A DNA stretch of 64,000 nucleotides from Adiantum capillus-veneris (GCA_014529385.2 CM043952.1:153203057-153267056); one strand, 5' to 3'; shown: positions 12,205 to 23,642, counted from the first letter of the stretch. Program-made: numbers and translations. The notes: generated from the letters alone by a model not told the origin.

Positions 12205-13263
12205 CTAAAACTTCAATTGAACATCTCCAACACCTAAGATCTCACATGTCTGCCCATTGCCTAGCCGAACATGATCTTTAGTGGTCACATAAGAGGTAAG
12301 CCACTCCTTGTTTGGAGACACATGAAGTGATGCCCCTGAGTCTATAATCCAGTCACTCAGTGCATTTCCATCAGGTGTTGTAAGAAGAGCTGAGTCCATT
12401 GTATTCTTCAAGAAGTAGATGTCTCCTGACACTAGACTGTCATCCTCTGCAACAGTGTTTGTCACATTTATTTCTTGAATCTTCACTGAGGACTTGTTCT
12501 TCTCACCATGGACTTCTCTGCAGTCTCTTTTCATGTGACCCTTCTTGCCACAATGGTAGCATTCTATGTCACTCTTGCCTTTAGCACTGCGGGACTTGCT
12601 ACGAGACTGATCCCTCTTTCCACCTTTGTACTTTTCTTTGGTCCTTCCCCTGACAACTAAGGCTATTCCTTTGCCTTTGTCCATTGTCTTTCTGTTGGTT
12701 TCTTCAGTAAGCAGACTGCCTTCTACACTTGCTATGGTCAAACCATCTGGAGGTGCAGAATTACTCAAAGTTGTGCGAAAAGTGTCCCAACTTTTCGACA
12801 ATGTGATCAACAGGAACATAGCTCTAACAGGTTCATCAAACTTGACACCTTGAGCTGACAACTGATTGTAGATGGTGTTGAATTCATTCAGATGATTGGA
12901 CATAGGTGTCCCTTCTTTCATCTTCAAGTCAACAAGCTTCTTAAGCCAGTATACCTGTGAAGCTACACTCTGCTTCTCATAAAGATCACTCAGCTTTAAC
13001 CATGCTTGATAAGCCAACATCTCGTCTCCTACATTGAAGTAAACGCTTTCTGCCAAAGTCAGCATAATGGTAGAAAGTGCCAATTCATCCATTTCGCTCC
13101 ATTCATCTTCGTCCATATCTTCTGGTTTTATCCCCTTGAGCTTTATAGGTTTTATTTGCTTCTTTTGTACCAACACGTGCCAAATCTGCTTCTTCCACAA
13201 TGAGAAATTGGTTCCATCCAGCTTCTTGATATTGTAAAGAGCAGTGTCCTGTGATCCAGCCAT
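12205..13263 (-). pseudogene. Copia D gag, nucleocapsid and protease
   Basis: The ATG at 13263 opens the particle protein (MAGSQDTALYNIKKLDGTNF...), with the UBN2-type gag region through LMKEGTP-like sequence. A CX2CX4HX4C knuckle CYHCGKKGHMKRDC is near residue 236. The protease has an intact active site, IIDSGASLHVSP, near residue 306. An in-frame TAG at 12205-12207 separates it from the following GAG-pre-integrase, which otherwise continues in the same frame. In an intact element these parts form one polyprotein. Confidence 0.88.
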
Positions 13264-14365
13264 AGCTACGCTTCACAGTAGTTTACTTTCCTGGGAAAAA
13301 TTCGGCAGAGTTTCCCCTGTAAACTGACCTCTGAACCAATATCAACCTGTCAAATGAACCAAGAAAGCTGCATAAATTTCGACAGAGTCTCCTTTGTAAA
13401 ATGGCTCTGGTGTACTCAGAAAACAGACCAAAAAACAGCTCAAAAAACCACTATCTCTCTAACACTGTAAGCTGTGGGTAAACTTGTCCTGCACCTGTAC
13501 TGTCTCTCACTGTCCTGCACTGTCCTGTCACTGTCCTGTAAGCATAGACTACGACAATGCCTCAACGGCAGTAAAGCAAAGATGCAATCCCAACTGTCTA
13601 ACTCACAGTCAATACATCCTAGCTGCCTATCTAAGGGTGCTCGAGGGATCGCTCCAAGACCTGTATCACCGAAAGGATCTCAACATTCGAGAATCCCCCA
13701 GCTCAATAAAACCTTACTCGACCCTCAACAAAGGCTGCAGTAAATCTGACAGTGCATAGACTTCCCACAAAGTCATACATCCACAAATTTCCCACTATAT
13801 GTTGTAACCGCTGCGGCAGTTGTTTGCTACGTGACTCACAGCCAGCAAACCCTCAACAGACATACATCATCTCTGACAATACATCCCATGTGGAAGTACC
13901 TGCAATGTCAGGATGAAATCTGGAATATCAAGTAGCAAACACAAGCTACCTGATGAGCTAGTGAATGTCGCCTATAGTCAGTGTGTAGATGCACCCGTGT
14001 CGTATGTGACACGCCTCCAAGAACTGTGAGCCATCCTTCGATGTGTAGACAGCCACAAATCAACACTTTGGGAGTGCCGATATCCTCAGCACCTGCAATC
14101 GTAGGCCGAAAATCCCAAATTTGTAGAGTCGAATCTGCACCCGCCAAGACCACGTAGTCGAAAATGGCATGCGCAGAACTTTGTCGAAGCCGAACGGTGG
14201 CCGAGATGACCTCAGAATGAAATTCTGAGAACACATAGCCCTTCGGACCGTCCCACAGAATTTGGGGCCATGTCTTTGCCTGTCTAATTTCACTCCAATC
14301 TGAGCAGGTGACTCTGGCTACGTGCCAATACTGCCCCGAGCCTCGATCTGAGCTCTGATACCAGT
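13264..14365 (-). other. 5' untranslated leader of Copia D with primer-binding site
   Basis: About 1.1 kb separates the 5' LTR from gag. The tRNA-iMet primer site is at 14352-14363, 2 bp from the LTR. A minus-strand frame (13908-14234) contains AGADSTLQIWDF, which superficially resembles a WD40 blade, but only one such motif is seen. The leader shares a phrase around 13380-13405 with the leader of Copia F (32095-32115). Confidence 0.7.
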
Positions 14366-14557
14366 TGAAGGAGTACGAGCGGAAGTGCGACGCGAGAGAG
14401 AGTGCGAGAAGAAGAGCACGACGATATGGTGAACTCGCTCTGTTGTAATGTGTAGAGCATAGTGAGTTCTTATTAGGTTTTTACAAAAGAATATGTGTAC
14501 ATACCTGGCGGCCCGCCCACTTACCTGGGCGACCACATTGGGCTTTATACCCCAACA
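14366..14557 (-). repeat. 5' LTR of Copia D
   Basis: 192 bp. It keeps the six CpG sites that have decayed in the partner LTR. In element orientation it begins TGTTGGGGTATAAAG, so a TATA-like box lies very near the LTR start. Confidence 0.93.
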
Positions 14558-14583
14558 TTTCCTTTAACTCTATCTGGTCAAAG

Positions 14584-15106
14584 TGTCGTCACTTTTGTAC
14601 GCACCACATTGACGAGCGTAGAACCACCATGGACGGTGGCATCATGGGCAGCTTTGACACGGATGATGATGAAGCCAAGTATTGTGGAACTATTGAAAGG
14701 ATATTAATTTAGGTTAATTTTAGAACCTTTCATACCTTCATTTTTTATTGCAAATGGTTTGCAAATGTGTTTAGACGACATGAGAATGGCCTCTACATGG
14801 TGGAATCTAGTGTGCATCACACAGGGAGGTATGACAATTTAGTTTTACCACATAATTGTGAGCAGGTGAGTGACTACCTTTTTTATTCTTATTTTCTTGT
14901 AACATTAATTATATTAATGTTACTCACTTTAAGCTTCTCTTCTATAGATCATCTATACCCCAACAATCCACCAACCAAAACTTTGGTTCGTAATTTTCGT
15001 AACACCTTGGGGGAGAACCATTTTTTCCACTAAAGAAGTGGAGACCATCTTTGACCCTCTTCCACCTCCTACTTTGGATGAGGGGGAGACAGAGAAGAGG
15101 GAGTGA
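14584..15106 (+). pseudogene. CACTA-transposon-like DUF4216 region, two exons with an intact intron
   Basis: The exon at 14584-14865 reads CRHFCTHHIDERRTT, AKYCGTIERILI, HTFIFYCKWFANV and ends at CAG|GTGAGT. The intron 14866-14947 ends TTCTATAG. The next exon, 14948-15106, reads IIYTPTIHQPKLWFVIFV to a TGA. Both exons are phase 0. The pattern Y-G-x-I-E ... F-x-C-x-W ... V/Y-I-x-D is that of DUF4216, found in CACTA-type transposon proteins. One in-frame TAG is at 14710. A five-G run at 15081-15085 may hide a frameshift, because an acidic tail (EDDCQDNEMEDD) continues in another frame to 15326. Confidence 0.5.
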
Positions 15107-15326
15107 TGAATCAAGTCCAGCGGCGGAAAGTCTTAGTGAGGATGATTGTCAAGATAATGAGATGGAGGATGACAAATTCGAAGATAATGAAGCCAACGCA
15201 TCCACAAACGACAATTCCATTTCTCTCTTTATTGATTTAGGAGCCATGGGCTTAGAATTGGATTGTGTATCTTGTAGGGATCTTTTGAAGATGATTCATA
15301 AACATTTTGCATACTTTAAGTTATGA

Positions 15327-15560
15327 AATTTTTTGGTCGTGTAATCCATTCATCTCTCTCTCCCCCTCTTCCTCTCTCTAATTTTGTGAACATGCTAAAT
15401 TTTGTTAATCAAGTGATAGTGATTAGTTTAGCTGTAACCAAGTGTAATCCTAAATAGAAACTATCGTTTCATGTTTTCATATCTCTTTTTTAAAATTTTA
15501 AAAATTTCATATAATAATCTTTGATTTTTATTAAGAGGAGGAAAACACCAAAATTTGAGG
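15327..15560. other. No gene seen
   Basis: AT-rich sequence with no recognised feature, leading into a poly-G run. Confidence 0.4.
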
Positions 15561-15561
15561 G

Positions 15562-15599
<38 letters not shown>
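15560..15599 (+). repeat. Poly-G run
   Basis: About 35 consecutive G from 15565, preceded by GGGA. It is paired in inverted sense with the poly-C run 137 bp downstream. Confidence 0.9.
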
Positions 15600-15600
<1 letters not shown>

Positions 15601-15735
15601 TGTTTAAGTCAGAATTTGAAAGTTTAGGCGCTAAATCTTGCCATAGGAATAAACGCAATAATAGTAGCGATAATAATCAAAATAAATACCGCGGTAATAA
15701 TTGCAAAAATCCTCGCCAATAATTTAATGAAATAC

Positions 15736-15736
<1 letters not shown>

Positions 15737-15806
<70 letters not shown>
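15737..15806 (+). repeat. Poly-C run of about 70 bases
   Basis: About 70 consecutive C, followed by GGCCCTCCTCTC. The exact length in the genome is uncertain because such runs are error-prone in sequencing. Confidence 0.9.
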
Positions 15807-15808
<2 letters not shown>

Positions 15809-16134
15809 CCCTCCTCTCTCTTCCCTCTCCAGCTGATTTTGGACCTCTCTACAAAACGCGATAAAAGACCGCGGTAAATAATTAGAGATTTTCATAGTGG
15901 TAGAAGGACTGCAGGGGCTGCCTTCCCGTCGAGTCTGATGATTAGCCTCAGTGCATGCAGAGCGACAGAGAGAGCACTGAGCTTGAGCCCAGCCCAGCCT
16001 AATCCGGAGCATGTTCGAAGGCAGCAATCTAATCTGCATCCTCCCTCTCTCTCTCTTTCTCTCCCACCCACCTAGGGCACCCTCATCACCTGCATACATT
16101 CGAAGGCGTCCTCCCTACTTGTCCACAATCTATG

Positions 16135-16252
<118 letters not shown>

Positions 16253-16399
16253 GTTTGCACAGTCTCTCTCTCAGCGCGTTGAACGCATAGGCTGTAGGGC
16301 AAACTGTCGGAGCTTGCCCAACTGAGGAGCTCCTGCCACGTGACAAGGGGGGGGGGAAATCCCTCCCCCTTTTATAAGCAGAAAGGGAAGTGCTAAGCA

Positions 16400-17010
16400 T
16401 GACATCCATTGAAAACAACCCAGAGCTCCTTGGCCCTACCCAAGTTAGTCAAATCTTGTAGTGAGTGCATTTGGAGAAACGACATCTCGGAGAGGAAGCT
16501 CCTCAAGCACTTTTGTTGTCTTATGAAGTGCCCCACATTTGGCATATATGTTGACCAAGGTATTTCCAAGCACAACGCTTTCTTTCAACAACCATTGGCT
16601 AGCAATATCATCGTGAATTATTTTGCCACCTGCCTTCAAGGTGCAAGTGCATGTGATTTCATTTGGAGAGATGCCCTCTCTCTGCATCGTAACCCTGTTG
16701 AACATATCATGTAATCAATGCAATCCTTGAGACATTGCATTTGGAGAGACACCCTCTCTCTGCACCAGTTGAAAACATCCTAGAGCATAGGTGATTGCAT
16801 CTGGATAGACGTCCTCACTTTGCATCCATTGAAAAACAACCAGAGCTCCATAGCCCTGCCCAAATGGGCATATCCTGCAATCAATGCATTTCAAGAGACA
16901 ATATCCTAGACATGAAGCTCCTCAAGCACTTTTTGTGCTTTATGAAGCGCACCACATTTGGCATACATGTCAACAAAGCAATACCAAGCACGACGTAGCA
17001 TCGGCCAAAA
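16400..17010 (-). pseudogene. Decayed pentatricopeptide-repeat (PPR) gene fragments
   Basis: Reading leftwards on the minus strand, a first fragment near 17000-16900 contains CFVDMYAKCGALHKAQKVLEEL. A second near 16705-16445 contains ISPNEITCTCTLKAGG, VVLGNTLVNIYAKCGALHK and LEELPLRDVVSPNALT. These are the L/S-type PPR helices of organellar RNA-binding proteins. Several stops and frameshifts interrupt them, and the expected W in VSWNAL is changed. The two fragments overlap in content and probably represent consecutive repeats of one gene. Very similar repeats are typical of fern and lycophyte PPR families. Not functional. Confidence 0.7.
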
Positions 17011-17209
17011 ATAGCCTAGGTTTTGTGTAATCCCACGTACAAAATTTTGAGATCTACCTCTGAATGTTAAATTTGAAGGTGAGAAAACCTGAAAAATATT
17101 TAAAAATTTAGTGTAAAAGCCTTCAAATTTAACCAATTTGCCTTTGAAATTTCTCATACGTTGGTTTGCCAAGTTTTTGGGTAAAAAAAATTTTCAAGCC
17201 CTGCTTCAG

Positions 17210-17212
<3 letters not shown>

Positions 17213-17282
<70 letters not shown>

Positions 17283-17310
17283 CCCTCTCACACACACACA
17301 CACACACACT
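17213..17310 (+). repeat. (CT)n(CA)n compound microsatellite
   Basis: CT units (17213-17243) switch to CA (17244-17278), then a second short CT and CA block to 17310. Confidence 0.96.
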
Positions 17311-18327
17311 TTTCTCGTGTACACACACAGACAAGGAGTTGGGCCATTCGATGATGTTGAGGTGGGGCCGTCGACCAAAGCAATGAGTAACAAAAAAGGT
17401 TCTTGCGCATTAAACGTAAAAGGCTGTAGAGCCATTGCAGATAGGTGATTGTAGCGCCGGCTCTCAATGGCTTACTCGACTAGTCGAGCTTGCACGCGCA
17501 TTCCCGTGGCACTCTTTTGCTTCCTTTTGACTATATCGCAAGCACCCGGGTGTCCCCAGCGGGCTGAGGTCTCTGCAACTGTTCACCGAGCAGGTCCCAT
17601 GGATGCATCGCATTACTTCCTTACAACGTCAACTCCCATTGGTGATGCAAATTTGCAAAATCTCTCCGTCTGTGTGCAATATCCCTGTGTCGCTCGGTTG
17701 CAAAACTCACTTGAATTGGCGGAAGAAGGATTGGTCGACACATGACAGAGGGCCTCCTTTTATTATAGTATAAATATAGATGCACACTCGACACTTCAAA
17801 GACCTTGGGAGAAACTAAATTCAAAATTGTAGACTCATGCATGGTTTGAGTTTATGTTTATTCCACCAAAAGGGCCCTAGAGTTCTTGAGAGTGTGCCTC
17901 CAAATTTGGATTATAGATCCCATGACACATTCTTCATTGATGACCCCATCGTATATGGTGCTATGACCTTGGGAAGTGGATTCGATCATCCATGTTGGTG
18001 CATGCATCTTGAGGATATTAGCGAGCCCAAAACAAAAGCAACTCTCATTGCCCACTCAAAATGCAACCCAGCAACCTCACTATTGTTCACCAACCACATG
18101 TTGGCATCATTTTTCTTGATCCACATGACAAAAGATGATTCCATATACTAAATTTTCATTCGTAAAGTAACCTAGGGCCAAAAAAGTAAACATAGATATG
18201 GCCCATCCCATCCGAGGTGCAAATTTGCCCTATAATGTTGCAGTAGTGTATGGTCTTGGAGTGAAAGATAAATGATAACTGCAATAATCTTTTGATGTTT
18301 GAGATTTTAAATCCAAAATAGTATCTT

Positions 18328-18330
<3 letters not shown>
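17311..18330. other. No recognisable gene
   Basis: Two moderate frames on the plus strand, 17467-17745 and 17837-18151, start with ATG but match no family I recognise and lack obvious splice context. No repeats stand out. They may be fragments of degraded elements. Confidence 0.35.

Positions 18331-18404
<74 letters not shown>
18331..18404 (+). repeat. (CT)n(CA)n compound microsatellite
   Basis: CT to about 18364, then CA to 18404. Confidence 0.96.
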
Positions 18405-18406
<2 letters not shown>

Positions 18407-18570
18407 CTTTCTATATCACCTTCAAAAAAAAATATGTCCCCTAATGATGTCATACTACAAAGAAACATAAATGTTATTGGGCATTTCAGTCCTTTTCTCA
18501 TCAAGTTTGTGACAATTGTCTTGGCTCAATTATTCATATGAAGGCACTGGAGCTTGTGACAGCTTCTACC

Positions 18571-18689
18571 CTGCATATTGGAATGCTTCAATACATGGAA
18601 ATGTACTCCTTTTGTTACAAGTAAAGAACCTGCATATTGGAATGCTTTGGTACATGGAAAATGTACTCCTTTTGTTACAAGTAAAGAAC
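18571..18689 (+). repeat. Two-copy tandem duplication, about 60 bp
   Basis: CTGCATATTGGAATGCTT begins both copies (18571 and 18630), and both end GTTACAAGTAAAGAAC. The copies differ by a few substitutions and one base of length. Confidence 0.9.
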
Positions 18690-18699
18690 CTTCTTTGAC

Positions 18700-19160
18700 C
18701 TATCCTACATAATGCACATGCCAAGAATATGGTTTGCTTGTCCTATATCCTTCATATCAAAGTTCTCATGTTGCAATGTGATCAAAATCAAAAGATTACC
18801 ACATATACCTTGCTTTTTGGAGAGGAAATGTTCAATTTCACTCCACCTTTGCCATCCTTTATCCTTAAGACTTCATAAAAGCATCAAACTTATGATACCA
18901 TTCCCTTGGTGCCGGCTATAAAAGGCTTTTCTTAAGCTTACACGCCAATTTCTAATAACTAATAACAAAAACATAAGTATCCCATGGGCCATGATGAAGG
19001 TAGTGAGCATAATAGATATATAGCTTTTCCTCTCTCATTCAAGCTACGGTGAGCATATAAGTAGCTACAAATGATGTGTAACATATGCGAGTGAGAAGAA
19101 ACATCATTCCCTTCTTTCGTCCGTATTTGCAACAAAGTTCTTCTCATAAGTGCTACATAG
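18700..19160 (-). pseudogene. Heavily decayed Copia remnant
   Basis: Minus-strand sequence around 18940-18840 reads CKLKKSLL.PAPREWYHKFDAFMKS with stops, matching the CKLxKSLYGLKQAPRxWYxKFD segment of Copia RT. Further right (19060-18960), KAIYLLCSLPSSW resembles the LLxxLPxSW motif of Copia gag. The two are only about 100 bp apart, so most of the element is deleted. No LTR was recognised. Confidence 0.55.
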
Positions 19161-20030
19161 ATTTGTCTGTAAGGACTTGGTGATCTTCTTAGTAATCACC
19201 ATAAAATAAATAGATTCCACCAAATGTAGTCTCTGATAGTAGAGTTTGTCAATAAATTTAACTCAAGCCAGTTCTTGAGAGACATATTAGCAGGGTTACA
19301 TGATAACCCAAGCAATAGATTTAATTACTTCTTTTGGACAAGAATATTGTAATTTTTCTCTTTCTACAAAGAAGCTTGCTACTATCAAACTTACATACAT
19401 TCAAAAGATCTTGATCTGACTCAAAAGCTATCATATTCAAGCACAAGCCTATGAAAAACTTATGCTACTCAATAATACATGGACTAAATTCAATCCAAAA
19501 ACTACAAGAGAAAAAAAATAAAGCAATAGTAAAGACCCCAAAGTTTGCTTGACAAGTCCCCGCATTTGATCGTTAGTGAAAATTGCAACGTCAAATGACA
19601 CCGTGAGAAATAATTGTTGTAATCGCTCAAAGCAATCGTTTGTCAAAGTATTGACATGATCATTGAAAACGGAAGGCTCTTCAGACTCAAAACATCAACA
19701 TAACTGCTTCTCTTCATCACCATGTAGATAACAAACAATAGCTCTAGTGACGGATTTTCAATGCGCTCTCTGACATGGCTATTAAAATTATTAAAGGTAT
19801 ATTAACGAAAAGGTAACAATTTCGACACATTAAATATGCAGACATGTTTTCTAATATCAATGTTTAATATTTAGACACATTAAGATGATAGACAAACTTA
19901 AATTTAAAAATTTATTGCACAAAACAAAATATATACAATTTTCAACAAATGTGATTCTTTAATAAGAAATTTTCATCAATAAATATACTTCCAATTTATC
20001 TATAATGCAATGTAAGATAAAATTTTTGAA
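19161..20030. other. No gene seen
   Basis: AT-rich sequence. The minus frame at 19449-19646 is short and hydrophobic without recognised similarity. Confidence 0.4.
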
Positions 20031-20034
20031 CACG

Positions 20035-20255
20035 GATCACTAGAAGTTTACGTCACGTAAAAGTATCCCGATTGTTTGAGCTAATAGCTCCAACACAAGA
20101 GTGGACACTACTAAACACAAACCACTAGAAGTTTATGTCACATAAAAGTAATCCACTAGACCAATAGAAGTTTTATGTTAAGTAAAGGTAGCCCAATTGT
20201 GTGAGCTAATAGCTCTAACACAAGTGGACACTACTATTCATATGATTGAAAGATT
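20035..20255 (+). repeat. Diverged tandem repeat of about 120-130 bp
   Basis: The words ACTAGAAGTTTA(C/T)GTCAC, GAGCTAATAGCTC and GTGGACACTACTA each occur twice in the same order, with a third partial copy of the first. The copies differ at many positions. Confidence 0.7.
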
Positions 20256-20712
20256 AAACAATCAACCTAGTCATTGTTGAAGTGTTAGAACTAAGTCTCT
20301 AACACAATGCAATAATCAACCCATCAATCAACACATCTAGAAAAAGCTCCATGCCATAGTAGCAAGTAACACGTAGAGAGTATATCTTTGCTCACCTATT
20401 GTGAGTAGCACACATTGATTAAAAGAGAATTGAAGCTCTAGCTTAGCACTCACTATCTGTTACCAATATTTAGGTGAGTTGGATATATAAACCAAAAGCA
20501 TAAACAATATAGTGTAAATAAAATATAGCACATTGATACAATTGCAAATAAAGAGAAATTTAAACTTAACTCTTCACTCATCAATTGTGGTAATGGATAT
20601 ACTCTATTTATACTATAGTCTAGCTCTATGTGTGTAAAGCAAACTAAACTTGGTAGTGATATTTTGAATATGTCCACATTTCTTGTCAGCCTCTGAAGTA
20701 TGAGAAAACTCT

Positions 20713-20910
20713 CATACACAACACGAAGTGACAAAACTCTACCCCATTTGTGAAGTGCAAGGAGGTAACCTCTACACATCACGAGTGGGATTCTACACTC
20801 CCTATGACTCTCTTTGGCGTGTGACCGATTGGTATACACAATCACGAGACAGAGTGCTAGTATCTATCTATTCCAGGAGTGTGACCTGTAAGTCTACACA
20901 ACCTCGAAAT
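20713..20910 (+). repeat. Degenerate tandem repeat, period about 60 bp, four copies
   Basis: The core (C/T)(A/T)TACACA..ACGAG recurs at about 20713, 20772, 20833 and 20894, spaced 59, 61 and 61 bp, with GTGACC preceding some copies. Divergence is high, so it is an old minisatellite-like array. Confidence 0.6.
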
Positions 20911-20949
20911 ATTCCTACGTGCCAGCAAAATAATTATGTGTGCGAAACA

Positions 20950-22848
20950 AGTCTCTAGCACAACACATATTAGAAAAAAAAAAAATTTAAAAAGATGTTA
21001 ACAAAATAGATTTTACCTCCTTTGCAAGCTCTGGTCACTGTCAAATCACGCAAAGTACTGTGCGATTTTTTGATCAAAACGCCTATATAAAACATGGTCT
21101 TTGATCGAAGAAATCCTCGACCGAAAGATTGCTTCTATTATACATCTTATACAGTATTATTGAGGAATATAGCTTATAATCCCAAATAAGGCATATATTT
21201 TTCCTTATATGATCGTATAAATGCAACCCAGTAAATTCCACACACATAGACATTTTAAAAACTCTTTTAAATCTAATTGAGTGTTAAATTCATATGCATA
21301 ATGCTAGGGATAACTCAAATCTTCTCTCCCTATCATAATCTCTTCTTATTTTAGTCACATTAATTTTTAACCAAGAATGATTAGCTTAATCATACTTTTG
21401 TGATTAAGCATAATTTTTATAAATTAAGCATATATCTAATTTACTAATTTGTCACTTAATTGGTGGCAAATCTTGAGGTTTGCTACTCTAAGGATGCATT
21501 CTTTAGGTAGGTAAAATATTAGTTAAGCTAGGTTAAACATGCAAGATAGCATTTTTTTGTCTCCGGTGCCTCATAGCCAATGCTACTTTGTAGCAAAGTC
21601 CATGTCCATTGGTTCTCCTAGTCCCCATAGGATTGAAGACCTATCAAAAGAAACCACTCCTTAGTAGGGGCTTCACGCTGGTATCATAGCATAGCATGAT
21701 TGTTTTCCTAGGACCTAAGATGGTTGGATGTTTAGGGCCTTAGCTTAAAGACGTTTTAGATCTTTAGGAATAATTTAAATGTTTGAATTAAGTAAATCTA
21801 GCAATGTTTCTTTTGTTTTTAGTTAGCATCAAGAATTAAAATTCCTCTAATGTAAGAAAAAGATGCTTATCATGCTTACCAAAAGTTATTGGCGTTCTCC
21901 ATCATGTATATGGTTGCTTGTTGCTCCCCAAACAATCCGTTTCAAAAATTGGTGTCGCCTCAAGGATTCCACAAGGATGGACGATCAAACTGATTCAATC
22001 AAAAGGTGTCTACTTCATTCATGTTGATAAACAATCCATGAAGTCAAATTTAAAAAAATTGTGTTTTTAAGTCTTGTTTTTCCACGTGAAGGCTATCAAA
22101 ATCTTTTTATTCATTGGCACCAAGAGGAGGAATGTCAATGTTACCATTGAAGGCAAAGAAGTTTCCCATGCTCAAAGGGATTATAATGGAGTTATATCGA
22201 TTGGTAGAGTTAGACCCATGTGTGTATCCCCAAGCTTTGGAGGCACATGGGATGTTACATTTTTTTATCCATTAGCTTATTCACCACAATTCACAAGGAT
22301 AAATGCATAGTGAACACAAGGATAAATGCATGGTGAAGATCCCTATGTAAATCTACTTTTTATATAATAAAATTCCATTTTCCTATAGCAAGTCAGGTAC
22401 ATTTGTTTGCAATCTTGTCTATTTAATTGGCTTTGACTAAGATAAAGTTCATGACCTAACCGCTCATCGCTTCCTTCTTTAAAAAGAAACATTGTTGTCC
22501 TTTGAAACCAATGAAACTAAATTTCATGTGACAATTGTGTTGCGTTAGTTCTAAAAAATTATGCTTGCTAAGAAACGCAAGAAATTGATTAATTAGCAAG
22601 CGACTTGGTATAGAGGACAAAGGCATTATGAAGTTGCCTCCCCTCAAGAAAATAGAATTCTTCATTATAATGATTACAAGCATGATGACATTAAATGTAG
22701 CAATTCTCTGGTGATAAAAAACTAACCTCCTCATGCCTTTATATAGGCCACCAACTCCACTCCCTACCTCATGCACTCAATTACGAATGGCGCTAGCGCC
22801 TAGTGGAGATAGAACTGTCGTGATAAAGAATTTTAAAAACTTTAAGGA

Positions 22849-22850
<2 letters not shown>
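20950..22850. other. No recognisable gene
   Basis: Mostly AT-rich. A plus-strand frame at 22074-22310 has no recognised domain. A 22-bp phrase ACACAAGGATAAATGCAT(A/G)G is duplicated at about 22293-22334. Two minor frames on the minus strand (22456-22776) look non-coding. Confidence 0.4.

Positions 22851-22918
<68 letters not shown>
22851..22918 (+). repeat. (CT)n(CA)n microsatellite
   Basis: CT to about 22894, then CA to 22918. Confidence 0.96.
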
Positions 22919-23178
22919 TGCACGAGCCCTAATCGAGCGCTAGCACTCACTACGGGTTAGAGCATGAGAGAATCCAAGTAAACGATAGATAAAAAGGCAA
23001 CTAACGAACCTTTTTGCAACAGGTTTAGAAAATCAAACTTGATTTTTATATTCTATTCTCTCTCTCTTTCTCTTTTTTTTTGGTCTAAAAAGAACAAAAT
23101 GGTATACTTTGCACAATTAGGAGCATTACAAACATGTCATGAAAGCCTAAGGCGCATGACCAATTGCAAGCTTATCAC

Positions 23179-23572
23179 TTAGAGCTTGCGAGGTCCTTTT
23201 GTGTTATCCAATAGGTTTGGAGAGGCAAACGAGCTGATGTAAGCCAACATCCTGCCGCCTCCCAACAACAGAAACTTTAGCAGCAATCCACGCTTCGTGA
23301 ATGCACCACCAAAGGTCTCATAAAACTTGCTCTGAAGTCCATTGTAAGGAGAGGGGTCATCAGAGCCATATAAGTCCCAATTGCCAATGGTGTTCCCAAT
23401 GTGTTGTAGATCAAAATACACGCTCTTCTCACCAATATTCACAAAAATTGTTGGAAACCTAGTCGAACAGCGAGCACATGTGCAGACGTGAGGTGGTCAA
23501 TCTCTAGCCAGCAAGGGAAGAGGAAGAAAGAATAGCAATTGTGCTTCCGATTGCGAGGCCGAGCGGCGCCAT
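23179..23572 (-). pseudogene. psaH: Photosystem I subunit VI (PsaH) pseudogene
   Basis: The minus-strand frame at 23463-23179 contains [40 protein letters not shown] and [16 protein letters not shown]. This is the mature PsaH sequence, a nuclear-encoded PSI subunit that docks state-transition LHCII. Upstream, an ATG at 23572 opens a serine-rich transit-peptide-like stretch (MAPLGLAIGSTIAILSSSSL). It is ended by TAG and lies in another frame from the mature part. The C-terminus reads KGPRKL then stop, where the family has a longer GPxxPPxxGPRGK tail, so about ten residues are missing between the GP repeats. No intron is visible from ATG to stop. An A-rich run (T-run at 23070-23081) lies about 100 bp downstream, so a retrocopy is possible. 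Identity is clear; function is unlikely. Confidence 0.85.
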
Positions 23573-23641
23573 TGTCACTTAAATTTTTTAATCGTAGCAC
23601 ACACTCTCACACACGGCTTGGGTGGCGCACGAGGATGAATG

Positions 23642-23642
<1 letters not shown>

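Larger units (their letters stand above)
9036..14557 (-). mobile_element. Complete Ty1/copia element 'D' with a TTTCC target duplication
   Basis: LTRs of 192 bp each (9036-9227, 14366-14557) flank gag-pol on the minus strand. TTTCC occurs at both 9031-9035 and 14558-14562. A tRNA-iMet primer site (TGGTATCAGAGC, minus strand 14363-14352) and a polypurine tract (minus strand just right of 9227, AAGTGGGAGGT) are in the right places. The order is gag, protease, integrase, RT, RNase H, as in Copia. The element is inactive by point mutations but recent in structure. It sits in the intron of the CACTA-like exons at 8937/14584. Confidence 0.93.

Noticed and set aside
13908-14234. WD40-like peptide (LQIWDF) in the Copia D leader
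   Set aside because: Only one weak motif, overlapping other open frames. A host gene captured by the element would show several blades.
17467-18151. Two ATG-initiated frames as new genes
   Set aside because: No recognised domain, no splice context, composition like flanking non-coding DNA.
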